Part shown: positions 8,447-18,042 of the stretch, one piece after another
How the letters are laid out: each line of letters begins with the position of its first letter
Numbering within the stretch: position 1 is the first letter of the stretch
Origin: JARRQJ01 sp963761035
GTDB lineage: Bacteria > Pseudomonadota > Gammaproteobacteria > DRLM01
Length of the DNA: 64,000 bases
Reading direction: 5' to 3'
Assembly (NCBI GenBank): GCA_963761035.1
Contig: CAVXFH010000002.1
Coordinates: forward strand, 372,001-436,000
Made by a program: the position numbers and the translations under genes
Notes under the pieces: generated by a model
Told to the model about the DNA's origin: nothing
Seen by the model: only the letters and a program-made list of their open reading frames with translations
Database searches by the model: none

Positions 8447-9232
8447 ATGGCTAACCTTCAGCCAGTCATCGATATCGAACTGTCGAATATGCAAGACGAC
8501 ATGGAGGTCTCTGAATTTTCTATGTCAAGGCCAGAACAAAATAATCTACTCGCCGCCCTGCCCGAGGACGCGCGCGGACGCTTGTTTCCCCATTTGGAAT
8601 CCGTACAGATGCCGCTTGGCGAGGTCCTTTACGAGTCCGGCAGTCAGTTACATCACGTCTATTTTCCCACTACCTCCATAGTGTCACTGCTTTACGTCAT
8701 GGCGGATGGCGCATCGGCTGAGATTGCCGTAGTGGGCAAGGAAGGCATACTCGGCATTGCCCTGTTCATGGGGGGTGAAACCACCCCGAGTCGCGCCATT
8801 GTACAAAGCGCAGGCCACGGCTTTCGCCTCAAGGCGCAGTTACTCAAGGAGGAATTCAATCGTGCCGGACCGGTAATGCATCTATTGTTGCGTTACACCC
8901 AGGCGCTGATCACGCAGATGTCACAGACGGCGGTCTGCAATCGCCATCATTCCGTACACCAGCAACTGTGTCGCTGGCTGCTGTTGAGCCTGGATCGGCT
9001 GCCTTCAAACAATCTGGTCATGACTCAGGAGCTGATCGCCAATATGCTCGGCGTACGCCGCGAAGGCGTTACGGAAGCCGCCGGTAAATTACAACGTGCC
9101 GGTCTGATTCTCTACAATCGCGGACATATCACGGTCCTGGATCGGCCTGGATTGGAGGCGCAGTCCTGCGAGTGCTACCGCGTGGTCAAGGAAGAATTCG
9201 ATCGTCTGCTTCCCAATCTGATTGCTGAGTGA
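8447..9232 (+). CDS. Crp/Fnr-family transcription regulator
   Basis: 261 aa. Residues about 35-150 form a cyclic-nucleotide-binding-like beta-barrel (LPEDARGRLFPHLESVQMPLGEVLYESG), and about 170-245 a Crp-type winged helix-turn-helix (MTQELIANMLGVRREGVTEAAGKLQRAGLI). The recognition helix keeps the Arg-Glu pair found in Crp. No cysteine cluster of the Fnr type is seen; the family often has an unknown ligand. Start at 8447 lacks a clear ribosome-binding site, and a later ATG at 8522 is possible. A paralogue lies 360 bases downstream. A likely candidate reader of the recurrent dyad motif. Confidence 0.9.
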   Translation: MANLQPVIDIELSNMQDDMEVSEFSMSRPEQNNLLAALPEDARGRLFPHLESVQMPLGEVLYESGSQLHHVYFPTTSIVSLLYVMADGASAEIAVVGKEGILGIALFMGGETTPSRAIVQSAGHGFRLKAQLLKEEFNRAGPVMHLLLRYTQALITQMSQTAVCNRHHSVHQQLCRWLLLSLDRLPSNNLVMTQELIANMLGVRREGVTEAAGKLQRAGLILYNRGHITVLDRPGLEAQSCECYRVVKEEFDRLLPNLIAE

Positions 9233-9592
9233 TCCCTGACAAAGCTTGGTACGTTCCCATCATCAAATAATCTGAGTTAAGGCAATATTGCCATTTTCTC
9301 TGAAATCTATCCAATTCTCTCAGTAATCCGGAAAAATGGCTGATAAACATACGCTATGTTTGTCAGCGCACAGAATTTATCGATGCTTTAGTTTAACCTT
9401 AGATTGTTTACGCTTTAGAGAGGCAGCCTGCGTAAGCTGAATTTTCTAGAGGCGCGGGAATTGAGCTGTTGAGAGAAAAACACGCTCTCCAACAAATTAT
9501 TATCCCGTAAGAACCACCCGACAACAGGATTACCTTGCCCACTTTACTCAAGTCATCTGTTGTCTTTAGAACCGACGCTTCCCGAGATTACG
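9233..9592. other. Intergenic region between two Crp-type genes
   Basis: About 360 bases, AT-rich, no gene. Holds one dyad copy at 9355-9374, so promoter and operator of the second regulator are likely here. Confidence 0.5.
9355..9374. promoter_or_regulatory. Recurrent dyad motif, copy 5
   Basis: TATGTTTGTCAGCGCACAGA. It shares 16 of 20 bases with the copy at 17057-17076. About 220 bases before the second Crp-type gene; would fit autoregulation. Confidence 0.4.
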
Positions 9593-10303
9593 ATGCCCCC
9601 TCTCACAACACGCACTACCAATGCAAATCGCCTAATTGCCGCACTGCCCCGCAAGGAGAAGCAATATTTTCTTTCGAACTGCCAGCAAGTCGAACTTATT
9701 TTTTCCGATATTCTCAGCGAACCCAATGATCCTATCCGTCACGTCTACTTCCCCACCGAAAGTTACATTTCTTTGGTGAATCCGGTCGATAGTCACGCCA
9801 GCCTGGAGGTGGCACTGGTCGGCAATGAAGGTATGCACGGAATAGCCCTTGCACTTGGAGTAAATGCTTCACCGCTGCATGCATTAGTGCAGGGCGAAGG
9901 AACTTCGCTGCGCATGAACGCTGAGCCGTTTCGTCGGGCACTCCGCCAAAGCCCGGCGCTGCAACGGATTCTGTACCGCTATATTTACGTGCGAATGAGC
10001 GAGCTCGCGCAAACGGCTGCGTGCACCCGTTTCCACGTGGTGGAAGCGCGCCTCGCCCGCTGGTTGTTGATGACTCAAGATCGGGCACATTCTGATGAAT
10101 TGCATATCACCCATGAATTCCTCTCTCTCATGCTGGGCGTGCGTCGGGTCGGCATCACCAAGGCCGCGGGCTCATTGCAAAAGCACAATCTGATCGTCTA
10201 TAGCCGCGGCATTATCAATATTCTTGACCGCCGCGGCCTGGAAGCCGCGTCTTGCGGATGTTATCGGGCAGACAAGGCCACCTACGATCGCATCATGAAC
10301 TAG
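9593..10303 (+). CDS. Crp/Fnr-family transcription regulator
   Basis: 236 aa from the ATG at 9593; a TTG at 9560 would add 11 residues. Same build as the protein at 8447: sensor barrel at about 15-130 and winged helix-turn-helix at about 150-225 (ITHEFLSLMLGVRRVGITKAAGSLQKHNLI). Both paralogues end in a conserved LDRRGLEAASCGCYR / LDRPGLEAQSCECYR segment containing two cysteines, a mark of this subfamily. Here the second position of the Arg-Glu pair is Val, so its DNA target may differ from the first paralogue. Ligand unknown. Confidence 0.88.
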   Translation: MPPLTTRTTNANRLIAALPRKEKQYFLSNCQQVELIFSDILSEPNDPIRHVYFPTESYISLVNPVDSHASLEVALVGNEGMHGIALALGVNASPLHALVQGEGTSLRMNAEPFRRALRQSPALQRILYRYIYVRMSELAQTAACTRFHVVEARLARWLLMTQDRAHSDELHITHEFLSLMLGVRRVGITKAAGSLQKHNLIVYSRGIINILDRRGLEAASCGCYRADKATYDRIMN

Positions 10304-10658
10304 CTTTTGGCTTCTCCTTAAGGCTCGCAAACCGGAACGCTTGGCGCCGTGCCCCGTATGACGCGTAATCGTAATGTGTACATGTAATGAGGTCATATGT
10401 AGCCACTCTCTCGAAGCTGTCTAGTGCTGTTCATTATTCTTCCCTGTTAACTCAGCCGACGCTTGTTTCCTCCGCAGTACGTTTATGCCCTTCACTTAGA
10501 TCAACTCACCTTCCACGTTATACCTATGCCATCGCGGTCGCCTCGGCAACACTGAGATCGCGTATCATAACTTGGTAACCGCATGATCGCCGTCATAAGT
10601 TTACGCTATAGGGAGATTGATCTTGATTAAATGCCGCGGAGGATTTCTGCAGACTCTG
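10304..10658. other. Intergenic stretch
   Basis: About 350 bases upstream of pldA. I see no gene, no dyad motif and no clear hairpin. A GGGAG at 10611 could serve a TTG start of pldA at 10623. Confidence 0.4.
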
Positions 10659-11678
10659 ATGATCTTGCGCATCGACCGTAATCTCTGGACCTTATTTTTA
10701 CTTGCCACTGTGGCGGTGATCACAGCCGCTCATGCCGTAGAGAGTCCGGCGGATTGTGAGACTATCGATGCCGATGCTGAACGGCTTGCTTGCTATAACC
10801 GCGCCGTGAATAGCAGTAGCGCAGCACAGAAGATGGCGGTCCCAGACAAAGATACCGCGGCAATTGCGACTGGCGAATCCTATCTATGGAAGACTTGGGA
10901 GCTTGAGCAAGGCAACGTAGGACACACTTTCCATCTATTACCCTATGGAACGACATACTTTTTGCCCATCCGTTATAGCGACAATGTCAATACTACTCCC
11001 AGTAGTCCCGCATCAAACCACACGGCAGCATCGGCGTTACCTCTCGAGTCAATCGAGGCAAAGTTTCAATTTAGCCTCAAATTCAAAATATGGGAGAAGC
11101 CTTTCGGAGAGAGTGGCAATCTTTGGTTGGCCTATACACAACAATCCTACTGGCAGATGTACAGTGGCTCGCAATCTTCGCCATTCCGCGAAACAGATTA
11201 CGAACCCGAAGCCATAATCGCATTTCGCACCAACATTGACGTGCTTGGCTTGCACTGGCGCATTTTCAATTTGGGTTTCATTCACCAGTCTAATGGCCGT
11301 GAGGATCCCTATTCTCGCAGCTGGAATCGTCTTTATGGCCAGTTCGGACTCGAACGCGGCAAATTCTCATTATTGATACGACCCTGGTTGCGTTTACCCG
11401 AGGATGCGGAAACAGACGATAATCCGGATATCGGAAATTATTTCGGCAACGGCGATGTACGCGCTATGTATCGTAGCGGTGGGCATATCTACTCACTGCT
11501 GGGACGCTATAACTTATCGAGCCGTCGCGGTGCACTGCAGTTTAACGGGGAATTTCCCATTTCCGGTCCCCTCAAAGGTTATCTACAACTTTTCAGCGGC
11601 TATGGCGAAAGCCTGATCGACTACAATCACTATCAAAATGTCGTCGGCATCGGTTTGTTACTCATACCATGGCAGTGA
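10659..11678 (+). CDS. pldA: Outer-membrane phospholipase A
   Basis: 339 aa from the ATG at 10659, which begins a good signal peptide ending in AAHA. The family's active site is visible as FIHQSNGRE...SRSWN: His and Ser two residues apart (H142 and S144 in the E. coli enzyme) and the Asn 14 residues after the His (N156). YTQQSYWQ and the C-terminal barrel strands also fit. The enzyme is an outer-membrane beta-barrel that removes fatty acids from phospholipids in the outer leaflet when the membrane is disturbed. A TTG start at 10623 with GGGAG in front is possible but would bury the signal peptide. It stands alone, near other envelope-stress genes. Confidence 0.92.
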   Translation: MILRIDRNLWTLFLLATVAVITAAHAVESPADCETIDADAERLACYNRAVNSSSAAQKMAVPDKDTAAIATGESYLWKTWELEQGNVGHTFHLLPYGTTYFLPIRYSDNVNTTPSSPASNHTAASALPLESIEAKFQFSLKFKIWEKPFGESGNLWLAYTQQSYWQMYSGSQSSPFRETDYEPEAIIAFRTNIDVLGLHWRIFNLGFIHQSNGREDPYSRSWNRLYGQFGLERGKFSLLIRPWLRLPEDAETDDNPDIGNYFGNGDVRAMYRSGGHIYSLLGRYNLSSRRGALQFNGEFPISGPLKGYLQLFSGYGESLIDYNHYQNVVGIGLLLIPWQ

Positions 11679-11951
11679 CGCAGAACCGTAATCGCGAAAG
11701 TCACATTTATTCCCTCTACGTGACTCCGCTGAATCTATCATAGGTCTTCGATGGGGCCTGCAAGCTCAAGATCACGAAAGAGACTCTACATACTAAGCAA
11801 CATGACGGCTATCCTTGGCCCTTTCTCACCTCCACGCCCTTAGCCGTCCCTGGCTATTGGAGATAGAATATGCCGGAACCTGGCGTAACCCCTTTAATTC
11901 CGAACTAACTAACAACGTAAACAGGGCCTTATGAGCAGATTTCGATGAATG
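11679..11951. other. Intergenic stretch between convergent genes
   Basis: About 270 bases between the 3' ends of pldA and the Ysc84-like gene. No gene or clear terminator seen. Confidence 0.4.
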
Positions 11952-12503
11952 TTATTCCATATCCATTTTCGAGATCTTGGAACCTTCAAGCGACAGATCG
12001 CCTATCAATCCCTTCTCGCCGAAAACGAAACCAAGAATGGGTTGCTGCAGGGTTTTGGTGTCGTATTGACCACCGGCGCCCATGGACACAACGGCAATAC
12101 CCGCATCGACGCCAATTTTCCAGCCTTTGCCGTTCTTGAACTTATCGAGCGATTTCTGGGTCATGAACATGATGATCTCGCTACGACTCGCAATACCGAG
12201 TGTCAGCCCGATTGATGCGGACCCGATATTATAGTAGTCGACTGTCTCGCCCTTGACTTGCAGGACGCCCTCGCCATATTCGCCGGCGATACCCGCACCA
12301 CCCTTAGTGATACTCGGAAATACGAGCATGCCGGCCGCGCTGTCTGCTAGTGCTTTGTTCTTGCCGTTCAGCGCATAGAACTGATCCAGGGCCTTGCTCA
12401 CGCTCGCGTCGATCTCCGCCTTGCCGTCCGCATAGACGACGTTAGTGGCGACCAAGCTGATCATCATTAGGCCGATAACGGCCAACGGATTTTTCCATTT
12501 CAT
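11952..12503 (-). CDS. Ysc84-like lipid-binding secreted protein
   Basis: 183 aa from the ATG at 12503, which has GGAG about 9 bases upstream and starts a signal peptide (MKWKNPLAVIGLMM... ending VYA). The body matches the Ysc84/SYLF (DUF500-like) fold: SAAGMLVFPSITKGG, YNIGSASIGLTLGIASRSEIIMFM, GWKIGVDAGIAVVSMGAGG. Such bacterial proteins are periplasmic and implicated in phosphoinositide or lipid binding. A nearly ideal dyad copy lies 132 bases upstream. Function in the cell is not established. Confidence 0.88.
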   Translation of the reverse strand: MKWKNPLAVIGLMMISLVATNVVYADGKAEIDASVSKALDQFYALNGKNKALADSAAGMLVFPSITKGGAGIAGEYGEGVLQVKGETVDYYNIGSASIGLTLGIASRSEIIMFMTQKSLDKFKNGKGWKIGVDAGIAVVSMGAGGQYDTKTLQQPILGFVFGEKGLIGDLSLEGSKISKMDME

Positions 12504-12981
12504 AATTAATTCTCCATAGCTTGTTGGGTTTCTAATATTCAAGGCTATTCCGCTTAAAACGCGAATCCAACCTCGCCTTGGCGCCCGACGGGGCTACCAG
12601 AGGTGCAGTATAGTGCGGCCAATCGCCGGATAGGTCTGTACGGTATCGCACATACTGCTCTTTCCAAATAATCGCTGTTGTAATTCTTGAATATTCTCGT
12701 TACTGGTCAATTGCCAATCAAATGGGAATTGGCAGGTGTAAAAATGACCAGCATAATTCGAGACGCGTGCTACTAGTGGTCTGCGCGGCACACATCGGCA
12801 AATAAAAGCGTATGTAGCACTTGTTTGCGCATATCATTATACGCCGGTACGGTATTGTGAAGCCGATGCAGCTTACGCTTAAGACTGGACTGATTCGGAA
12901 AAGATGCCTAATATTTGCTCGCGACAAGCACCAACCGCGCCTTGGATATAACTATCACGTATACACCCCGGCTTAGCGGTT
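12504..12981. other. Intergenic stretch
   Basis: About 480 bases upstream of the Ysc84-like gene and of the hydroxylase remnant. Contains the dyad at 12635-12654 and a poorer, two-base-shorter relative near 12777-12796. No gene. Confidence 0.45.
12635..12654 (-). promoter_or_regulatory. Recurrent dyad motif, copy 6 (best example)
   Basis: TCTGTACGGTATCGCACATA on the plus strand; core TGTACG-GTAT-CGCACA. It lies 132 bases before the Ysc84-like gene. Used here as the reference copy. Confidence 0.55.
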
Positions 12982-13539
12982 TGGCCATTTGAGGCAATCA
13001 GGAATACCTTCGTGCGTTTGAGCAAAGCCGGCTATTACGCCGACTTCGTCATTTACCCTATCCTGCTGCTGCTATTGGTTGGGACCGCCATGTGGAATGC
13101 ATCATCGGCATAGCGGTTAATTTGGATTTGTGCATGCATGGCGGGAATCGCCACTTGGACCTTGCTCGAGTACGGCTTGCACCGTATTATCCTGCATCAG
13201 GTTTGGCCTTTTCGGGAGCTGGACGCTTTACATCAAGACATGCCGACCACCATGATTGGTACGCCTACCTGGTTGACCGCCACCTTGATGTGCGGATTTG
13301 CGTTCTTACCTCTTTGGTGGTCGACGGGATTCAATTTGGCAAGCGGCCTGACGTTCGGACTCGTCATCAGGTATCTCTGGTATGTCTTGGTACATCATGC
13401 CATCCATCACTGGCGTGCGCACCCCGGCTCCTATCTGCATCAGGCTAAGTGTCGTCACGCCGAACATCAATACGAACCGCGTTCCTGTAGCTTCGGCGTC
13501 ACCACGGCATAATGGGATCGGGTCTTCCCGTGCGGATAG
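12982..13539 (+). pseudogene. Fatty-acid hydroxylase / sterol-desaturase family remnant
   Basis: Three pieces in order make up one family member of about 185 aa. The first frame reads FVRLSKAGYYADFVIYPI and a membrane segment, then a TAG at 13111. The second frame (from about 13117) reads LLEYGLHRIILHQVWPF, LDALHQDMP, and VHHAIHHWRAHPG...HAEHQY, with the family's histidine clusters. It then meets a TAA at 13510 followed in frame by WDRVFP, the usual C-terminal sequence, and a TAG at 13537. A frameshift plus a stop codon make it inactive. The intact enzyme would be a membrane diiron hydroxylase. Confidence 0.7.
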
Positions 13540-13783
13540 AATTCTTGCAGTAATCCGTTTCCTCTCCTGTCTATCCGCATACTTAAAATGACAAATGCAT
13601 TATCGACAACCGCTTAAAATCCCTGTTGCGCATGACTATGCAATCATTCCACGTAAAAGTTACCGCTATTTTCGCCGATGAATTTGCAAGCCGCCGAACG
13701 GACGCCTATAGTCAATGATCATGAGCTCTCGCCAGGGACGAGGATGATCGGTAGCCGTTTAACCTTACCGGATTACGCCCCAA

Positions 13784-13930
13784 ATGAAATTACTTACTAC
13801 TATCGGATTAGTGATATTTCTCTTCATCGCACTGGGTTTTGTGCGCTATTTGATGAAGTTAAATCATCAGGCCAAGAAGGAACAAAGCGAGGTCGATCCT
13901 GACAAACTTCGCAAATGGGATAATGACTGA
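13784..13930 (+). CDS. Small single-pass membrane protein
   Basis: 48 aa: MKLLTTIGLVIFLFIALGF and then a short basic, charged tail (KKEQSEVDPDKLRKWDND). One clear N-terminal membrane helix with the tail predicted in the cytoplasm. The ribosome-binding site is weak, but the protein-like composition and charge bias argue for a real gene. I do not recognise the family. Confidence 0.45.
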   Translation: MKLLTTIGLVIFLFIALGFVRYLMKLNHQAKKEQSEVDPDKLRKWDND

Positions 13931-14460
13931 AGCCGTGCAGCGATCGCGAACGAGTTACCTGTAACAAACCAAGCAGCCTAGGCGGGCTGCCCATGTTCTC
14001 CAGCATTGAACCGCCGTCGGCCGACTCCGAACTCAGCCGCCGCTTCATTCCCCCCTTGGCCAACATCGGATCGACAACAATTATTGAAGGCAGTTTATAC
14101 CCGTTGATGTGGATAGAATGCATGCAGGTGCCGTATACCGTTTCAAATCTACGCTTTGATAACGGAGATCTTTAAATAGTTTTTGGAAGAACGCTTGAAT
14201 GGCGCTCTGAATCCGTTCCCAATCTGATTCCGTGCGCTAGCGAACGGAAGAAATGTGACGGCAGGTGTATATTTTTCAGCATGCCGCGCATGCTACCACA
14301 GCCCTTTCTCTGCCAACTTTATTTAGATACACCTGGTTTCGCTGTCATCGCTAAACCTCTGAAACGATTTCGTCAAAAAATACGGGCGACGAGGCGGTCA
14401 TTGCGGCTCGACCAAATCACCGGGGAGAAAATCACCTTAAGCCGGCCGCGGTTTATACAG
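13931..14460. other. Upstream region of the DUF3943 gene
   Basis: About 530 bases. A minor frame at 13993-14175 has no recognisable features. A dyad copy lies at 14229-14248. An in-frame ATG for the next gene at 14281 is discussed there. Confidence 0.4.
14229..14248 (+). promoter_or_regulatory. Recurrent dyad motif, copy 7
   Basis: TCCGTGCGCTAGCGAACGGA, the most symmetric copy (CCGTGCGCTAGCGAACGG is nearly self-complementary). Outer bases differ from the other copies. Upstream of the DUF3943 gene. Confidence 0.4.
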
Positions 14461-15996
14461 GTGAGTCGCTTGGCTCTCGTCAATACCGTCCTCGCTCTCG
14501 CCCTACTGGCTCCGTGCTCAGGTCGTGCCGAGGACCCGAAGCTCGACACCAAGGCGCAACAGGCCGCCCCGACGGCATTTGCTGCCGAGGAGCCGAAACA
14601 TGTCCTGCACTGGGGAGTTGGGGACGGCAAAAGCCTTTTCGTGCCGGCCTACGAAATCATCGGCTTCGAGTTTGCGCTGAATCGGTTCAACCATTACGTC
14701 ATTGACGAGCAGGTGTACGGTTACCCTACTTCCAATTTGAGGCAAAACTTGCACCATAGTTGGGTCACTGACAACGATAAATACTCCACCAACCAGTTTC
14801 TGCATCCGTATCAGGGCTCCATATACCAGGGTTTCGCGCGTTCAGCCGGCCTGAGTTTCTGGGAATCGTTCGGCTATACCATGGCAGGCAGTTTGCTGTG
14901 GGAACAGGCGGGCGAAACCACCTTCCCCTCCATTAATGACCAGGTGGCGAGCGGTATCGGCGGGAACTTCCTGGGCGAGCCGCTGTTTCGCATCGCCAGC
15001 CTGCTGTTGGAGAGCGGGGGCAGCGGCGGAATCGGCTACTGGCGTGAGTGGGAAGCGGCGGCGATCTCGCCCTCCACCGGTTTTAATCGCCTGGTCTATG
15101 GCAACCGCTTCGCCGGCGTGTTCCGCAGCCACGACCCGGCGGTATTCACACGTATCGACCTCGGCGCCAGCCTGCGCACGCACTTCAGTTCGAACGTGAA
15201 TGTGAACGCGGCGGATCCAAGCGCGCCGACGGCTCCCCAAAGGGTGCAACGCAGGGTGGCAAGCGCGGACATTACCATGGGCTATGGTTTACCCGGTAAA
15301 CCGGGTTACACCTATGAGCGTCCTTTCGATTACTTCAACTTCGAATTCACTACGGCGACCCGCGACGTGTTTGAGAATGTCTTCAGCCGCGGCCTGCTCT
15401 ATGGCACGAGATACGAGGCCGGTGACAATTATCGCGGCATTTGGGGGCTTTATGGGACCTACGACTATGTTGCACCCCAGATTTTCCGCGTCTCAAGCAC
15501 TGCGGTATCGCTCGGTAGCACCGCCCAATGGTGGCTATCGGATATTATCGCGTTGCAGGGCACGGTACTGGCCGGTGTCGGTTATGGCGGGGGCGGCGCG
15601 ATCCACGGCTCCGGCGTCACCCAAGCCGGCCCCAACGGAGATGGACTGCGCGACTATCACTACGGCGTCATTCCGCAGGAAATGCTTACTTTGCGCCTGA
15701 TCCTCGGCGACCGCGTCTCGCTTGACACGACGGCGCGGAATTACTATATCAGCTCCACTGGTTCTACCGATCCTGGATCGGAAACAATCACCCGGGCCGA
15801 CGTTACCCTGACAGTGCGCGTATACAACCTGCATGGCATCACGCTCAAGTATGCCGATTCTACCCGTAACGGGCGTTATCCTAATTTGCCGAATTCGAGC
15901 CAGAAGGTCGGAACCTTCATGATTGGCTATGCCCTGCTTGGGCAAACGCGATTCGGCGCCGTGGACTGGCGCCCCAAGAGCGCCGGCGGCCCTTGA
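14461..15996 (+). CDS. DUF3943-domain protein
   Basis: 511 aa from a GTG at 14461, chosen because it starts a normal signal peptide (MSRLALVNTVLALALLA...). A longer frame from an ATG at 14281 would put 60 extra residues ahead of that signal. The DUF3943 hallmark lies at about residues 95-190: NQFLHPYQGSIYQG, SFWESFGYTMAGSLLWE, INDQVASGIGGNFLGEPLFR. The rest is strand-rich and ends like an outer-membrane barrel. It is followed 34 bases later by a PAP2 phosphatase gene. Function unknown; an envelope role is inferred. Confidence 0.82.
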   Translation: MSRLALVNTVLALALLAPCSGRAEDPKLDTKAQQAAPTAFAAEEPKHVLHWGVGDGKSLFVPAYEIIGFEFALNRFNHYVIDEQVYGYPTSNLRQNLHHSWVTDNDKYSTNQFLHPYQGSIYQGFARSAGLSFWESFGYTMAGSLLWEQAGETTFPSINDQVASGIGGNFLGEPLFRIASLLLESGGSGGIGYWREWEAAAISPSTGFNRLVYGNRFAGVFRSHDPAVFTRIDLGASLRTHFSSNVNVNAADPSAPTAPQRVQRRVASADITMGYGLPGKPGYTYERPFDYFNFEFTTATRDVFENVFSRGLLYGTRYEAGDNYRGIWGLYGTYDYVAPQIFRVSSTAVSLGSTAQWWLSDIIALQGTVLAGVGYGGGGAIHGSGVTQAGPNGDGLRDYHYGVIPQEMLTLRLILGDRVSLDTTARNYYISSTGSTDPGSETITRADVTLTVRVYNLHGITLKYADSTRNGRYPNLPNSSQKVGTFMIGYALLGQTRFGAVDWRPKSAGGP

Positions 15997-16030
15997 TTCC
16001 GGAACGTCGCAATTCACCATCGAGGTTTTT

Positions 16031-16576
16031 ATGACTAGATCATTTCTTATGGCCATGATCGTGGCGGTGCTTGGCCTATACTCCGCCACCGCTGCTGCCT
16101 ACAAACCCGGCACCATTGTGACCAACCTGTCGACGGCCGTTGTTCCGCTAACCGGCTTGGCCGTCGCCTATTTCACGGACGATACCGAGGGCGAGAAGCA
16201 ATGGCTGCGCAACACCGGATTGAGTTTGGTGCTCACGTCAACCCTCCGGGTCGCCTTCAATGAAACCAGCCTGGGTAAGCGACCCAACGGCGGGCGCTAT
16301 GGTTTCCCATCCGGACATGAGGCATTCGTGATGTCCGGCGCAGCCTTCCTCGGCGAGCGCTATGGCTGGAAGTGGGGCGCCCCCGCTTATGCGGCAGCCG
16401 CATACGTCGGCTATGATCGCGTTCACGAAAACAAACATCATCTACGCGATGTCCTGGCCAGCGCCGCGCTGTCGTATGGCGTAGCCCTGCTAACGGTCAC
16501 ACCGGAAAAGGCTACACACTTGGCGCCGATCATTGGACCCGGTTTCCTCGGCTTGCGCTGGGAGCGTTCTTTCTGA
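16031..16576 (+). CDS. PAP2-family phosphatase
   Basis: 181 aa with an N-terminal signal peptide or helix (ending ATAAA) and GAGG about 6 bases before the ATG. All three phosphatidic-acid phosphatase motifs are present: KRPNGG, the PSGHE with catalytic His, and YDRVHENKHHLRDV (Arg, His, Asp). This type removes phosphate from lipid or isoprenoid phosphates on the periplasmic side. Probably cotranscribed with DUF3943, a pairing that suggests lipid metabolism in the envelope. Confidence 0.9.
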   Translation: MTRSFLMAMIVAVLGLYSATAAAYKPGTIVTNLSTAVVPLTGLAVAYFTDDTEGEKQWLRNTGLSLVLTSTLRVAFNETSLGKRPNGGRYGFPSGHEAFVMSGAAFLGERYGWKWGAPAYAAAAYVGYDRVHENKHHLRDVLASAALSYGVALLTVTPEKATHLAPIIGPGFLGLRWERSF

Positions 16577-16682
16577 CATGACTTCTCATGCATTCGTTGT
16601 CGTTACTTGACATGACGAATAAAGCAGAGATGCATAGCGCGGAGCACTAGGCCCCGCGTTATGCCACATCACCTGGAATGTT

Positions 16683-16901
16683 CTATTTCCCTTTCTGGAT
16701 TTCTTTCTGGCGCTCTTGCCAAGCGGCGAGCTGCTTTTCCGCTTCGTCTTTGGAGACCCCATACGTTTCCTGAACTTTTCCGGCCAATCGATCACGTTTG
16801 CCTGCAATCACGTCAAGCTGATCGTCGGTAAGTTTGCCCCACTGTTGCTTAACGCTACCCTTAAATTGTTTCCAATTACCTTCAATACGGTCCCAATTCA
16901 T
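16683..16901 (-). CDS. CsbD-family stress protein
   Basis: 72 aa, charged and helical. Begins MNWDRIEGNWKQFKGSVKQQ and continues WGKLTDDQLDVIAGKRDRL, the hallmark of the CsbD/YjbJ family (general-stress proteins of unknown biochemical role). Cytoplasmic. A dyad copy lies 156 bases upstream. Confidence 0.95.
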   Translation of the reverse strand: MNWDRIEGNWKQFKGSVKQQWGKLTDDQLDVIAGKRDRLAGKVQETYGVSKDEAEKQLAAWQERQKEIQKGK

Positions 16902-17334
16902 GTTGGATTTCCTTTAGGTTGATAGATTATTTCGGCCAACAGCAATACGCGGCGAGTATATGTTGTCCTGCGCTTCTTGGACTAGCAAGCTGCGACAAGC
17001 CCGTAACTTCTGGTGCTGTGCCGCGAAGTTGATCGTCCCCTCTCTCGAGAATTCTGTCTGTTTGCTATCGCACAGATTGAGTGTGGTCCTCTTGGATAGG
17101 TTACGCACCTCAACTACGGAATAGGGGGGGCGATTACGAAATCGAAGCGCGTATAACGTACCCAGGGTGGTCAATTATTGATCGGCGCGGGAAGTCCGTT
17201 TCACTCGGCGCCAACAAACACCATTACTGATTCATGCGCAGCTAAGATCCCTTGACATACGCCCTCTCTTTCAAGCGGTTGGGCTGCAAGTCAGCAGCTC
17301 GCCATCACAAACGTTCGCTGTGAGCCCGAGACCT
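16902..17334. other. Intergenic stretch
   Basis: About 430 bases between the CsbD gene and the START-domain gene, both on the minus strand. Contains the dyad copy at 17057-17076 and otherwise nothing I recognise. Confidence 0.45.
17057..17076 (-). promoter_or_regulatory. Recurrent dyad motif, copy 8
   Basis: TCTGTTTGCTATCGCACAGA on the plus strand; outer arms TCTGT/ACAGA are a perfect inverted pair. Upstream of CsbD. Confidence 0.5.
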
Positions 17335-17961
17335 CTACTTCCCCGCCTTGTTCCGCTCGGCCACCGCCTCTTTGATGGCCTGGAACACCTTCGGCACCGC
17401 GATGCCGTTGGCCTTGTTGGCGATCCAGTCGGGGATCGCGCCTCCCGGGGACGTATATATGTAGTACGTCGCCAATGTCTTCCGTCCATCCGCCCGAGAC
17501 TCGAGGAGCCAGTAGCCGTCGTCAATGCGCACCCTCACGATGTCTTTCTTCAGGGGCGCCAGCGCATCCTTGCCGGTTGCCGCCATCCAAGATAGCTTGA
17601 GATATCCCGCTCCGTCCCGCCAAACGGACTCATCAACAATCCTGATGATGTAGTCCCGTGAGTTCACCAGGGGCATGTCGAGCCGGCTGTAGAAATAAAT
17701 CAGCTTGCCGCCCTGCTCCTTCAACAGCACTTTCGACTCAACCGTGTATGGCATCGTCTTCGTGTAGTTGTCGTAGTCGCGAATGACTCGCCAGATTTCG
17801 TGTGGAGTTGCTTCCATCAGGCTGATGGCCTTTATTTCGCGCACCTCAGTACCGGGGCGTTGGCGAGCGAAGACCTGAATTCCGTCGACATTCGCCGACA
17901 GTTCCCAGCGGGGCGCGTCGGCGGCAAAAACCAAGAGGGATAGTAATAGTAAGCTCGTCAT
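17335..17961 (-). CDS. START-domain lipid-transfer-like secreted protein
   Basis: 208 aa. Signal peptide (MTSLLLLSLLVFAADA) followed by a START/Bet-v1-like domain covering the rest: WELSANVDGIQVFARQRPG, MEATPHEIWRVIRDYDNYTKTMP, LPLVNSRDYI-type strand, SWMAATG and a long C-terminal helix (VPKVFQAIKEAVAERN). The fold makes a hydrophobic pocket for a lipid or polyketide. Ligand unknown. A half-copy of the dyad lies 82 bases upstream. Confidence 0.87.
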   Translation of the reverse strand: MTSLLLLSLLVFAADAPRWELSANVDGIQVFARQRPGTEVREIKAISLMEATPHEIWRVIRDYDNYTKTMPYTVESKVLLKEQGGKLIYFYSRLDMPLVNSRDYIIRIVDESVWRDGAGYLKLSWMAATGKDALAPLKKDIVRVRIDDGYWLLESRADGRKTLATYYIYTSPGGAIPDWIANKANGIAVPKVFQAIKEAVAERNKAGK

Positions 17962-18042
17962 AAATTCACCATTCGCAGGCGTCGATTGGGCGGATAGAGT
18001 GCCACACTATACGTGGGCCAGAGAACCGGCACCCCAATTTGA

